The translations under genes and the position numbers were made by a program. The notes beneath the pieces are model-generated. The model did no database searches. It saw only the letters and a program-made list of their open reading frames with translations, and was not told where the DNA came from. DNA of 64,000 nt from Actinernus sp. WN-2022. Lineage: Eukaryota > Cnidaria > Anthozoa > Actiniaria > Actinernidae. Below are positions 1-9,980 of the stretch, one piece after another. Where the stretch lies: contig JAOWCC010000577.1 in the NCBI GenBank assembly GCA_030867875.1, forward strand, positions 79,093,740 to 79,157,739, given 5' to 3'. Positions within the stretch are counted from its first letter, which is position 1, and each line of letters opens with the position of its first letter.

Positions 1-330
1 CAGTTGCCAACCATGTAAAGAAGATTACATCTGTTGAAGAGATTAAACTGTCCTTGTTTTATCAAACATTACATTAGTTATGTTGGAGGCATTGTCAACT
101 ATATATGTATACATGCAGCTTGTAATTTAAAAAAAACATTGTCAGTCGATCATTGTCAGTCAAGCCTTGCGACCAGACTAAAAGGGAATATTTTGGGAAT
201 ATGGCAACAGATTTTAATTTTAAAATCTTCAAGTGAATACGTGTTATCTGGTCTTGCTTAAATTGAATTGATTTAAAATGCATGCATTTATGTATATTTT
301 TGTCATTTGCCATTATATTAGATTGACATT
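1..330. other. Left flank, no gene seen
   Basis: AT-rich sequence with only short overlapping reading frames on both strands and no recognisable motif. It may be Polinton flank or unrelated spacer. No terminal inverted repeat for the Polinton that begins to its right could be found here. Confidence 0.4.
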
Positions 331-923
331 CTACCCATTCTCCCTTTTGGACTGGGCTGTGTTTTTTTGGGTACTATCTTGTCGAGTCTTCTGTCGAATT
401 TCGAGCTTCAGACTCTCGTACTTGTCGGCCTCGCCAAGGAACAAAGCGAACTCTTCGCCAGAAATAGTTCCTTCGCGTAGGGCTTTCGAGACAAGGTCGC
501 TAATAGTATTCACTTTCGTCTTCCCCAACATCCAGGTTTTTTCGTGCTTAGAAACGTGTAGACCTAGTTTCTTAGCGGCGACCGCGGTAGTGGCAGAAAC
601 TATACCGAATAGACCCCCAACGCCCCAAGTGGAAGTCCGACAACAATATCAAGGCCTGAAAGCGAGGTCGCCAGACCGCTGGCTGATAACACGACAGAGA
701 GGCTCCCTGTGGCCACAGCGACCCCGTGAACGATACCTCGGGTCCGGGCAAATTTTTTACGAACTCCCTCGTAGTGTTTGACTTGGGTTTCGAGACTGGC
801 AAGTGTGTCACAAACTTTCTGTAGTCGAACGCTATCTCCAGCCCGGCTTCGACGCCAGAGAGTGAGAGGTAAATAGAGTCGCTTGCAATAGCGTTCCGCA
901 ATGCTAATGCTTTCATACCTCAA
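331..923 (-). pseudogene. Polinton-associated hydrophobic small protein, frameshifted
   Basis: Two adjacent minus-strand frames make one gene. The upstream part (923 to 600, ATG at 921-923) is an N-terminal helical region followed by a Gly/Ser/Ala/Leu-rich hydrophobic stretch typical of membrane or glycine-zipper segments. The downstream part (531 to 331) is a charged amphipathic C-terminus containing VNTISDLVSKAL and GEEFALFLGEADKY. The frames differ, so at least one indel lies between 531 and 600. I recall similar short proteins with a hydrophobic middle and a conserved ISD..SKAL..G.IS.EEF tail in cnidarian Polintons. No biochemical function is known to me. It is transcribed away from the large plus-strand gene at 1061, with about 140 bp between them. 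Confidence 0.5.
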
Positions 924-1060
924 GCTTCAACACGAATCGTAGTGGATCTCAAGGGGTTGGTCAAAGTAGACCGTACGGTCTGCCGTAAGGCATGTCACAT
1001 TCAATATAATTGCAACCATGGCGGATTTAAAGATTGATCTTGCTAGCTTCAATACACGGC

Positions 1061-2505
1061 ATGGATGCGCAGCTAAAGTAGGTTTGGCGCGATTTCCGCC
1101 AACAGTACCCTATTGCAGACCTCAAGAAGTTCTATGTTCGAGAGAATGATGACCCCGGCAAGCCACCAACTTACAACGTGTTCTTTACAGGCCCGGACAT
1201 GGACCACGCGGTGTACGGAACAGCCACCTGGATAGACCCCATGGATAAACAGCATCACTAGGCGGGATAGGGATGCCATGGAAAGGGCGCTGAACACCCC
1301 AACCACCTTCCCCAAAGCCCTGCTGCCGAACCTCGGCAAGAGATATTCCGTGCCTGCAATACCAGTGCAAGACGCAACTCCATTGACCATCCGCCCTATC
1401 CTGACGAAATTACGCATACATGTGGCGCCAGGTAAGTGGTTCGAGACAGAAGTTCATGACGTCTTTAAGGAGACTGTCGTGACGCACAAGACGGCAAAAG
1501 AGGCGATGAAATGGTTAGGAGCTCCGTCGTACAATTATTGGCCACAACAGCTTAATTTCGCAGTGTGGTGCGAACCTCGGGTTGTGGTGTGTCACTCGCT
1601 GACCCTGCATTAAAGAGCTTCCCACTTGTGATCCAAGGCTTATATTCCTTCGGTTTTACGTATATTTCACAATACAGAGGGTGTTATGTGAACTTGGAGG
1701 CTTAAGAACGTCAGTACCTCTCCCAAGTGACAGAGCTTTCAACCAAACGGCAAATTCCTACGACAAAGCGGCTTTCGAGAATTTCGCACACCAGACTTTC
1801 GGTGGAAGGGTGGTCGAAACCATGGTCTGGGTGACATTTTCGTGCTAGCCCCTTCAGGATATGAGAATGTCCACAAAGATCGCCCATATGACACAAGTGC
1901 GAATGAGTATCCGAGCTTAATTGGCCAGCGGTTCTCTGATGAGGGTGGAAAGTCGAACATGGGCGACCTCGTGTCGTTCGTTCGCAATGATGCCGCATGG
2001 AGTGGGCAATACGACTGGTTCGTAACAGCTGTAGGGGAGGGCCTCACGAAGCCTGGGTTGGGGAGACGCGATCGTTCCGTTGAGGCCTTTGTCTACTCAG
2101 TTCTCGGGGCTCAAGTTAACATGCATTCGCCCATTGCAGGCAACAGTGGGATGGCTCAGACCACCCAGATCGAATTTCGTAAAATGCTTGAGATGATCGT
2201 GGAAAACGACCCCGCAAAAGGTATATCGAATTACCTTTGGGCTTTAGAAAAGGCCAAGGCGAGGCAGAAACTTAGCCGTGACCCCGGGGATATTACTAAT
2301 GCCATCCGAGCTAGTGATCAACACAGAAAGCTTTGTGGGATACAACAACAAGCTGAAAACAGCGACAAGTGGCATGACCTTCGGCGTCAACAACATTAAC
2401 GAAGCCACCAAAAACGTGGGGACTGCTTATATGCAAGGCTCTCCTCCGAGGAAGAACTTACCACATAGGACCTCGGCGGCAGCGCCGAGACCAACCTGGC
2501 AGTAG
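1061..2505 (+). pseudogene. Polinton-associated large protein of unknown role, multiply broken
   Basis: A plus-strand gene of roughly 480 codons can be followed through changing frames. It starts at ATG 1061, with TAG already at codon 7 (1079-1081). An aromatic segment with TYNVFFTGPDMDHAVYG follows, then TAG near 1258, then a frame running 1278-1613 (contains PKALLPNLGKRYSVPAIPVQ). The next stretch is in another frame, then an open section 1842-2399 with NEYPSLIGQRFSDEGGKSNM and VLGAQVNMHSPIAGNSG. The end (to 2505) is in a third frame. The order of conserved blocks argues for one ancestral gene. I associate this sequence with Polintons of cnidarians. A virion-structural role is possible but not shown, and I would not assign one. 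Confidence 0.45.
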
Positions 2506-2545
2506 CAACCATCGCAACCGCAATGACCTCATGGTAGATGTTCCG

Positions 2546-3091
2546 CTAGCGGCGCTTGTATTGCTCCACTAGGAAGACCACTACACCAACGATCAAGAGC
2601 CAGGCATTCTATGCTAAGAAGCCCACAACCTCACCCGCAGTGCGGAAGACGAAGCTGGCGATAGCCCCAATCATCCCTGGGAGGATCTGACCCAGCTTTT
2701 TCCCAATCGCCTTCAACCCATTTCCAACACACTTGGCGACGCCTGCCAGGCTATTTCGTAGTGCAGCAACCACAACTCCGATCACAGTGCCCACCGCAGT
2801 CAACACCCCCAACACTGTAAACCCGTAATTTTTGAAGATGGCTTTGACTCGTTCTCTGAGTGATAAAGACTCCTGGAGCTCCTCTTCCCTCTGATGAAGA
2901 CCTTCCGATTGAATGGAGTCGACGTCTTCGCGGGCCGCCTCTCTCTGGGCTTCCGTCGATGCGGGGTCTCGAAGCATTTCCTCATCTTGTGCGCATAGTT
3001 CTTCGAGCTGTTGCCGCGCTTGTTCGACTTCGAGATCAGCCTCTTCTCTTGTAAGGTCGAGAACCCTTTTGAGGTCCTTCCCAATCCTCAT
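2546..3091 (-). pseudogene. Coiled-coil/membrane protein of Polinton, one internal stop
   Basis: Starts at ATG 3089-3091. Residues about 1-90 are Glu/Arg/Gln-rich and predicted coiled coil (REEADLEVEQARQQLEEL). They are followed by a basic SLRERVKAIFKNYGF segment, then hydrophobic stretches with VLTAVGTVIGVVVAAL and GAIASFVFRTAGEVVGFLA. An in-frame TAG follows at 2609-2611, after which the frame continues with a last hydrophobic segment (NAWLLIVGVVVFLVEQ) and a basic tail to TAG at 2546-2548. The conserved C-terminus on the far side of the stop shows that the stop is a mutation. The protein looks membrane-anchored. Related small proteins accompany Polintons in corals and Hydra as I remember them, with no known function. 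The neighbouring minus gene at 3115 is probably co-transcribed. Confidence 0.6.
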
Positions 3092-3114
3092 TTATCTCAC
3101 CTCCTTAGTAGTAG

Positions 3115-3300
3115 TCAAAGGGTAAGCTTCTCTTTGCTACCCATCACGTGGATCAAGATTCTACCACTACCATCCTCCATGGTAGATACCTCTAGCGTAC
3201 CAGTTCTACCTACGTCTGGGTATGGCCTCCTGATCTTCTAGAGCATATCTTCACTCGTGCTTCTCGCGATTAGATCGGTGAAGACGATACCCTTCGCCAT
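3115..3300 (-). pseudogene. Very small Polinton gene (61 codons) with one stop
   Basis: Reads from ATG at 3298-3300 (MAKGIVFTDLIARS) to TGA at 3115-3117, with one in-frame TAG after codon 20. The downstream half (TLEVSTMEDGSGRILIHVMG) keeps a regular hydrophobic/charged pattern, so the whole frame probably coded for one small protein. It sits 23 bp upstream of the coiled-coil gene at 3091 on the same strand and back to back with the plus gene at 3312. No function can be assigned. Confidence 0.35.
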
Positions 3301-3311
3301 CTCGATGAACG

Positions 3312-3757
3312 ATGGATTGGGATTCCTTTACTGAGCTTCTGCTCCTATTTCTTGAACCCCAAGCCGCAGGGGCACGTGACAGTGAGAAATTCACCACTCC
3401 TGGGATTACTAAGATCGAGATCGATGTGAATGGTTTTGTCAACTTCTTGTTCCAGGCTGGCCAGCTATCGCATGACTTCTGGGAGACTGCGAGGGGGTGG
3501 TTCGGTGGTGATGCTGGCACAACGGATATGACCCCAAAGATGTTCTATGAAAACATGTTCGCTGTCCTCGTCGACTGTCGTACTGCAAAAGACTCAGACG
3601 TCCACGGCGATGGGCTAGCTCAAGTGGGTGGCGGGAAAGATATCCAGCTTCGAGTACATCGGAGTGGGGGTTTGGCAATGTAAACATGCACATCTACTTC
3701 CTGGCGGATGCACAGTTGATGGTATTGAATAGAAGTCTGCAAAGCGTAGCATACTAA
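3312..3757 (+). pseudogene. Capsid-like C-terminal fragment of Polinton, frameshifted
   Basis: The plus-strand frame from 3312 to about 3670 contains TKIEIDVNGFVNFLFQAGQ and MTPKMFYENMFAVLVDCR. The frame then shifts near 3665 and continues with NVNMHIYFLADAQL to TAA at 3755-3757. The pattern of a beta-rich segment, then an acidic-HG turn, then HIYFLADAQL resembles the C-terminal jelly-roll region of double-jelly-roll major capsid proteins of Polinton-like elements. The match is from memory and by pattern only. If correct, the N-terminal jelly roll is missing, because the element has only about 150 codons here rather than 500-600. It lies directly upstream of the packaging ATPase, an order compatible with a morphogenesis block. 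Confidence 0.35.
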
Positions 3758-3767
3758 TGGTTCCCTA

Positions 3768-4330
3768 GTGAAACACGTGCCCTTCAACGGATTGATCGTT
3801 GGCCCACGAACTGCGGAGAAACAGCATTCCTCGTGGAGCAGCTGCGAGGGCCGTTCCGTGGTAAGTTCGATTACGTAGTTTTGATTTGCCCTACGTACCC
3901 TTATAACAAAACCTATCGAGGTTTTACCCATAAAGACCCCCACGTCTGGTTCATCCAACTCCCGCAAAACGCTATCGATGTTGCACTATACTTATGTGCC
4001 ACCTTTTGGGCTGGTACCAACACCCTCCTCATCTTGGATGACTGTGCAGCCTCAAAAGACGTCAAGAGGCGCTCAGACAAACTGGTTGATCTAGCCTTTT
4101 CGGCGCGCCATATCGGGATCTCCGTTTGGGTGCTGACACAACAGCTGACGAGCATCTGTAAGCCATTCCGTGAGAACTGCGCAGTCGTCGTCACCTTCTA
4201 GACCGCATCCACCGTCGATACTAAAAAGATCTTCGAGGACTTTGGTGCGGGTTTAGAACCGGATGAGAAACAGCTGTTGGTGTCGGAGCTCCGAGTCCAT
4301 AGATTTGCTCGCATATGCTTTTGCTTGTGA
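3768..4330 (+). pseudogene. A32-type DNA-packaging ATPase of Polinton, inactivated
   Basis: FtsK/HerA-superfamily packaging ATPase fragment. The Walker A loop lies at about 3795-3830. A one-base frame change splits it (GLIVGP in one frame, TNCGET in the next), and the invariant Lys of GKT reads Glu. Downstream are FDYVVLICPTYPYNKTY, the Walker B strand TLLILDDCA (about 4023-4050), and the sensor-like segment SARHIGISVWVLTQQLTSI, which is very characteristic of A32-like ATPases. A TAG at 4199-4201 interrupts the frame. Conserved-looking sequence continues to TGA at 4330. With Lys lost and the frame broken it cannot be active. In intact elements this enzyme drives genome packaging into capsids. 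Confidence 0.75.
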
Positions 4331-4604
4331 CATACTTTCGCCACAGTGTTGTCTAGTTAATGGTGTTTTACGTCTAGCAACTCGCGCAGTCGCGTACCTA
4401 GTTCCAATAGACGATCAACAAACACTGCTAGGGAACCTACACGATGACCATCTAGTTCGCAACGAGATATCTGCTGTGGCTGTCTTGTTGTCTCTAGGTG
4501 CAGGTCGCTTTGCAGCACTAGCAAGTGCTATGTTCCACGTAGTAAACCATATAGTCCCCCCTCAAACCACCGCAATCGAACCGTTGCAACCAGTGGAGAT
4601 ATAA
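4331..4604 (+). other. Spacer with an open but unrecognised frame
   Basis: A frame overlapping the ATPase end stays open to 4604 and contains a moderately hydrophobic segment (ISAVAVLLSLGAGRFAALASA). It has no recognisable family motif and no convincing own start codon. It could be a decayed small Polinton gene or chance. Confidence 0.15.
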
Positions 4605-4605
4605 G

Positions 4606-4971
4606 ATGTCGGAGCCAGTGGAAATCCACACATAACCAGACCGCATCACAACAGATCATCCGACAACCCAACCGGTAAAGACGAAGGACCCTAAGCGTGT
4701 TGTGCAGGCAAGGCACTGGCTGCATCGAAACAAGCGAGATCGTGAGGCCCTTGCCCGCGAAGAGGCGCGCGAACAGACCGAGATGGTAGAGGTGGAGGTC
4801 GATGAAAGCACCCGCTGGCTGGAGTTGTCCGCCACTATGGTGCTAACCGCCATCGGCGTGGGGCAACACTGGTGGGTTTGTATTGGCAAAGCAAGCGCAT
4901 GGTGCAGCCTGCAAGCGCAGAGCACGCTGGTCGTTGTGCGGCGGCACCACCACAACCACCCCCCAATATAG
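4606..4971 (+). pseudogene. Small basic/hydrophobic Polinton protein with early stop
   Basis: ATG at 4606 opens a frame (MSEPVEIHT) broken by TAA after nine codons. The same frame then runs open to TAG near 4971. It has a Lys/Arg/Glu-rich helical part (KRVVQARHWLHRNKRDREAL) followed by a hydrophobic segment (WLELSATMVLTAIGVGQHWW) that could span a membrane. The sequence past the last Trp residues looks like frame-shifted tail. Position, size and basic-plus-hydrophobic design fit the small accessory proteins of Polintons. Function unknown. Confidence 0.3.
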
Positions 4972-5043
4972 ATATATCCATGGTATGAGTGTTCACAACG
5001 GTCTATTGAACGAAAGGCCACCACCCCTGTATCTAACAAAGGA

Positions 5044-5259
5044 ATGGACAACAAGCACGTGAAAGCTGCCATAGATGAGGCAACCTTAGTTGGTATTGCC
5101 TCTGGTATTGGTTGGGTAGGAATAAAGTTGTGAAGGAGCCTATGACCAACGACCCCTCGACAAGCATTGTGAACTACCTGAAGTGGACTGCGGTATTAGC
5201 TGGGGAAATCGCTGCTAAGGAGTACCTTAAGGACAGAAACAATATTCCTAAACCTCTAG
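5044..5259 (+). pseudogene. Small hydrophobic Polinton gene, frameshifted
   Basis: ATG at 5044 starts MDNKHVKAAIDEATLVGIAS, a short helix followed by a glycine-rich hydrophobic stretch, and ends at TGA 5131. The continuation is in another frame (VVKEPMTNDPSTSIVNYLKW, then AVLAGEIAAKEYL). This points to a single-base change in the run before 5131. The product would be a membrane protein of about 70 residues. It ends just before the next ATG at 5260, giving a tight head-to-tail pair. Similar pairs occur in cnidarian Polintons as I recall. Function unknown. Confidence 0.4.
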
Positions 5260-5690
5260 ATGGCCACCATCGCCGTGATGATTGGCGGAGCACTCCTAAA
5301 TGCTACAGCGCCGGTGGCTCCTACCTCGCTAAAGCGATTAGTAGTGGAGGGCTCAATGCGATAGCTGTAGAGCGCAAAAGACACGACAAGGCCCTCCAGA
5401 ATTACCAAGCCGACTGGGCTACTTTCCAAGAGAACCGCAAAAAGCTAGCGGATTGGATGCAAGAGCAGTAGAGCCTGCGGCATTATGCCCAAGAAGATCT
5501 TAGTGACACGAACCGTGCGTTCGAGCTCTATAACGAGGCACACGCTGGGTTACACCGCATACTCCATATCCAATATCCTCATTTCTCCGAGTACTACCGA
5601 CCCTCGTTTGCACAGAAAACGGGCGAGTTGGTTTAGGTAGGCGGTGGCATGCTTACCCTTGGGTATGCTGCAAGTCGGTACGCAGGTTAT
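5260..5690 (+). pseudogene. Polinton membrane-associated gene with three lesions
   Basis: Starts at ATG 5260 (MATIAVMIGGALLNATAP), changes frame near 5320, and continues with LAKAISSGGLNAIAVERKRH and a charged helical region (YQADWATFQENRKKLADWM). TAG at 5469-5471 is followed in frame by NRAFELYNEAHAG and SEYYRPSFAQKTGELV. A second TAG at 5634-5636 precedes a final hydrophobic segment (VGGGMLTLGYAASRYA). Hydrophobic ends flanking a charged helical middle suggest a membrane-associated structural protein. It meets the truncated end of the minus-strand PolB at about 5690, and this junction looks like a deletion endpoint. Confidence 0.4.
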
Positions 5691-7250
5691 GAAATACGAC
5701 CGGGATGGTAGGGAAGAGACGCAATTTGAGGTTGCAGGCCCTATGTGCGGCGTCTCGAAACTCACCTGTGATATGACAGTGATCCCGAACCCGGCCTCTA
5801 CCACCTAAAGGCTTCTGGCAAATGTGACAATCGACTGCTGTGTTGAAAGCCCTCCAGTTTTCCCGCGACATATACAGCGGCTTGGCCTTTTGGGCTCTAA
5901 TCTTCACCTTCTCCTCTTGTATGCATTGTAGGAAGCGTTCCACTGTGTCTATGCCTCGGTAAAGCACATGTGGCTCGCTGTTACCGTCACAACGTACAAC
6001 GACGTAGGAAAATCCGCAGGGAATGTGCTCCTCTGTCTTCTGCCTGTTGCTCTTTTCAGGACGGGCCCTTCAGTCTTGGTGGTTAAAGCCTTGAGGTCGG
6101 CGTATATAACGTAGGGAACTTTGAGCTGCTTATGGAAGGAGAGTTTGTTGTTCTCCTCGGTAGGCATATCGATGCGAATGGGCCGGCCGTTGACGCCACT
6201 GCACTCTGGGACGTGCCTCTCTAGGAGAGCTTCAGTGATATATCCATGCAGGCACTGCTCGCAGAAGTGTTTCCTCTCGTGGTGGTTCGTTTGCGTGTAG
6301 AGGAGGCGGTTGAAGTCCTTGATCCAGCAGTAGTGGTGCAGGCCACTCTTCGGGAACTCTAAAAGCAAGAGGCTAACGCGCGTTGAGAAGGTCTCCTTTG
6401 ATATGTGGTGCACTGTGAAGCACTGTTCCTTCTGATCCCAGCCATATACGCTGATAGAGATTTCATTCTGCTTCTCCACGCGCGGTATTTGAGAGAGGGG
6501 CGTTGGCGAGCTTATCCCATCGAAGTTCAAACCATCGACTTCTCGGTACTTCGATGTCGTCTGGGGGTTCTTTGCAACTGGAAACAGTGCTGCGCGTAGT
6601 AACCAACGTAGGCAGTGGTCGTCTTTGTTTTTTTCACATTGATCACGGCTTTCTTCCTTGAGACTTCTGCAGGTAGTGGTATATAAGAACCCCCACGGAG
6701 TGGTTGGTACCAAGCAATGTTCAACCATAGAATGTTAACTCTATCCACAACCCAGTTCGATTGTGGATTTGCGCATGTACTTCTACTAGTTCCTTGTGAA
6801 TCTCGCTGCTGTTGGTTAAGACGGCTTGCTAGCTTCGGAACGTGGCTATCTCGTGTACCAACCCCTCGGGTTTGTCAAGCCGGAGCGTGATGTTCAAAGC
6901 CAACTGAAACTTAATACCATTGAAGTCTTGGAGCTCCTCCTTGAGCTTTCGACGGTCTGCTTCCGCACACCGGCGAGGAAGGCTGCTGGATCTGCCTCAA
7001 GAGAATTTCCCTCCGGGACGTCCATCTTCCATCCGCGTAGATAGTCCCCAATGGTGCAGAGCGCTTGGATGAACGTAAGGTCCTTAGGATCCTCGTGGTC
7101 TAACAACTCTAAGACCTCCTTCTAGTAATCCTTAACTGTTCTGACTTTCTTAGGAGGTATGGTGTCAAGGATAGCTTTCCGCTTTTTACGAGGTGAGGAC
7201 TTTGGCCTTGGCTTGTATTTTGTAGGAAAACTACGAGCAGTAAGGGGTGT
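5640..7250 (-). pseudogene. Polinton protein-primed DNA polymerase B, N-terminal part only
   Basis: Read leftward from about 7250. It has a basic N-terminus (PRPKSSPRKKRKAILDTI), then an acidic helical block (DHEDPKDLTFIQAL, TIGDYLRGW). The block HHYCWIKDFNRLL is followed by a Cys-Cys-His-Cys arrangement (KHFCEQCLHGYI...ERHVPEC) and KVPYVIYADLKAL at the start of the exonuclease domain. A second Cys/His finger (CHICQKPL, VRDHCHITGEFR, HRACNL) precedes VVFHNLR. These blocks are diagnostic of Polinton-type PolB. Frames change several times and the whole polymerase domain after VVFHNLR is missing. Intact proteins exceed 1000 residues. Confidence 0.8.
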
Positions 7251-7271
7251 CAAAGTATTGGAATTCCAAGT

Positions 7272-8285
7272 ATGAAATCGGCAGACAGCGCCCCTTCCAA
7301 TGACAGTCCTATTGACATTACGCAGATCATTAGCCCTTTTGTTGACCCTGTTGAAGTAGTTGACATTATCCAGAACCCCTCAGATAGCAGCTATGACAGC
7401 GTTAATGACATTGTCCAGAAAGCGAGTTCCGGTGATGACAATCAAGTGCGACAGAGCGGCGCGTGTAGCTTTAAAATGGAAAAGCCACAATTACCTACGT
7501 TTTCCGGTGATGTGTGAGAATACGCAATATTCCGAGACGATTTCAAGCGTGCCATCGAGGCAAAAATCCCAAGAAAGATGCTATAACATTACTGCGCACA
7601 TTCATACGCGAAAAACCGCTGGATCTAAATAAAGGCATTAGATCGGATTATGATGCCACCTGGGAGTATCTAGACTCCATATACGGCGATCGGCGATTTG
7701 TATCAGACACAACCACGCAAGATATAGTCCAGTTTAAAGCGTCACAGCATGGGAAAGACACGCGCTTTTGTGATCTGGTACACCTCGTAAAACGATGCTA
7801 CAACACCCTGAGGGAGGTGGGAATACAAAGCGACATGGACAACATGTTGTCAATAATAGAACAAATAAATGTGTGACGACGACCGGAAGGTCTGGGCCCG
7901 AGATTTGGAGAGTGAGAAAAAACCGGCAACTCTACATGCTCTAATGAGCTGGATGTCGATAGAAATGAAGTCCCGTATGCGGGCCACTGCACCACTAAAA
8001 ACCGGCATAAGCAACCAGCGAAACCAGCGCTCAATCAGCCATGTGAGAGCAGACAGTAACAGCAGTAATATGTTACTCAGGTACAAATGCTGGCTGTGCC
8101 AGAACTCGAACCACTGGCCAGACCAATGTGAGAAATTTGCTGCGCTCAGCATTGACAACCGCCTGATAATCGCCAAAGAAAATCACGTCTGCTTTGGTTG
8201 CTTAAACAGAGCAGGACGGGGCCACAAATTAGCCAACTGTAGTAGTCGGCAACAATGTCCAAAATCGGAAAACGGAATAGTATGA
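7272..8285 (+). pseudogene. BEL/Pao gag: capsid region and CCHC zinc knuckles
   Basis: ATG at 7272 opens an acidic N-terminus that leads into KMEKPQLPTFSGDV, where TGA interrupts at about 7515. The retrotransposon gag region continues in a second frame (7514-7876; ITLLRTFIREKPLDL, TWEYLDSIYGD, FCDLVHLVKRCYNTL). A third frame (7869-8285) follows with SWMSIEMKSRMRAT. It ends in two Cys-rich knuckles, CWLCQNSNHWPDQCEKF and CFGCLNRAGRGHKLANC. PTFSG...D and SIYG are typical of BEL-type capsid domains. Gag would package the element RNA into cytoplasmic particles. Three frames and stops make it non-functional. Confidence 0.75.
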
Positions 8286-8339
8286 GTATTTCCATCATAG
8301 ACTCCTGCACAAGAATGACGCCGTCAACGTAGGAGTCGC

Positions 8340-8640
8340 ATCTATAGTAGACATTCAGTCGCGCTACTTCCAGTCATTTCAGTAGACATCTACAGCGAGA
8401 ATGTCATCCAGAAACGCGGAAATATCCTCCTTGACACGGGGGTTCAAATAAGCTTGATTCGGAATGGTACAGCTGCTATACTAGGACTTAAAGGGAAGGA
8501 CACATCTGTGACCATAACGAAGGTCGGTGGTGAAGAGGAAACTATGACGACGAAAGAGTACCGAGTACCCTGGACAACAGTAAGACATACTCGATAAAGG
8601 CTACCGCAATTCCTAGAATAAGTAAAGAAATTGCTGCTGG
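8340..8640 (+). pseudogene. BEL/Pao aspartic protease remnant
   Basis: A short plus-strand stretch contains ILLDTGVQISLIR (about 8431-8465), the active-site D-T/S-G motif of retropepsins followed by the usual hydrophobic strand. KATAIPRISKEI follows near 8600. The flanking frame is broken (stops around 8385 and 8595). In the intact element this protease cleaves the Gag-Pol precursor. A LINE begins shortly after, at about 8640, separating the protease from the RT. Confidence 0.5.
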
Positions 8641-8673
8641 CACCTTCTATTCTATAATGAATGATGCTGTTGA

Positions 8674-9786
8674 TTGCTATTTCCCCTCAAATGTGTGAAG
8701 TGTTCAGCCTCTGACAAGCCCTGGATAACTACCCAGTTAAAGCTGTCTATTATCAACAGACAAAGGGCTCTAGCAAGACTTGAAAAGGACTCTGATGTGT
8801 TTAAATATTGGAGAAACAAAGTGCAAAGAGTATGCCAACATGCAAGGAAGACCTACTATGATAACAAGGTCGCATCTCTCAAAGAGAGCAGTACTGGGCG
8901 TTGGTGGCCATGGAGAGAGGTTAAGGGCCTCATGGGCCTCATGGGCCAGAAGGCCAGTGATCAAGCGTGGTTTCACCAACTAATTAATGAGGCTATACCA
9001 ACAATCTCAGAGCTTGGTGACCGGTTCAACAGCTTTCTGTTTGACCTGACTGCCCATTTTAACCCCCTGGATCCCCAGTTCTTTCAAGATACAGATGTCC
9101 CCCTGGAACTGGTTGTTGACACAACCAAGGCATATAGTGCACTGCGAAGCATTACAGTTAATAAGTCCGCAGGACCTGATGTAATTCGCAACAGGGTCTG
9201 GAAAGAATTTGCCTGGAAACTTGCTCCAGTGGTGGCCGACATTTATAATACATCCCTTCGACAAGGTTTCGTCCCTGATGAACTAAGGCAGTCTATGGTT
9301 ATCCCTATCCCCAAGACCTCCCCTCCCAGGGTGATCGACGAGGACCTTAGACCAATAACACTAACATCACAATTAGCCAAAATCATGGAGGGATTTACTC
9401 TCGAACCCGTGTATAATCAAGTAATTGATCACTTAGACATAAAGCAATTTGCTCTAGCTGGTAAATCTACAACACATGCTTTAGTTTATCTGGTACATTG
9501 CATTCTCGAAACATTAGATAAGGGGGATTACTATACTAGATTTTTTTTTGCAGACTTCTGTAAGGACTTCGATCTTGTAGATCATAATGTCATCATTATG
9601 GAATTGCGCTTACTTGGGGTTAGTGAGGTCCTTGTGAGGTGGATTGGCTCATTTCTTACTAACAGGTCGCAACGGGTAAAAATCAGCAACACTGTTTCCT
9701 TGGCTGTCTCCCCGAAAGGGGGTATCCCTCAAGGGATCAAGCTAGTCCCCCTGCTGTTCTGTGTACTAGTCAATAGACTAGTTTAA
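8674..9786 (+). pseudogene. LINE reverse transcriptase, N-terminal and catalytic part
   Basis: An open stretch of about 370 codons. It begins with the linker region typical of LINE ORF2 (DKPWITTQLKLSI, RVCQHARKTYYDNKV). RT blocks follow: SAGPDVIRNRVWKEF, LRPITLTSQLAKIMEGF, the motif A region FADFCKDFDLVDH (consensus has AFD where this copy has DFD) and GGIPQGIKLVPLLF (motif B). A TAA at 9784 stops the frame. Just past it YVDD (motif C, about 9807-9818) is still readable in the same frame. The enzyme would copy LINE RNA at the nicked target. Confidence 0.75.
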
Positions 9787-9980
9787 GATTGGCACACAAG
9801 GGTTAAATATGTGGACGACCTCTCAATTGTAGAATTCATCCCTAGGTGCTCTGTAAGTTATCTACCCTGTATGGCTAATAGTATCAGTCAATTTGCATCT
9901 GCAAATGGTATGCGAATGTAAAGACGTGCAAGGAGTTAGTAGTTGACTTTCTTCATTATAAGCCTACAGAGTTATCCCCC

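Larger units (their letters stand above)
331..7250. mobile_element. Decayed Polinton/Maverick DNA transposon (partial)
   Basis: A block of at least ten broken genes on both strands includes an A32-type packaging ATPase, a PolB N-terminal part with its Cys/His motifs, a capsid-like fragment and several small membrane or coiled-coil proteins. ATPase plus protein-primed PolB is the hallmark set of Polintons, which are large virus-like self-synthesising transposons. I found neither the retroviral-type integrase nor the cysteine protease, most of PolB is absent, and nearly every gene has stops or frame changes, so this is an old truncated copy. The right side stops where BEL/Pao sequence begins near 7250, which suggests interruption or deletion there. 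No terminal inverted repeats are visible. Confidence 0.8.
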
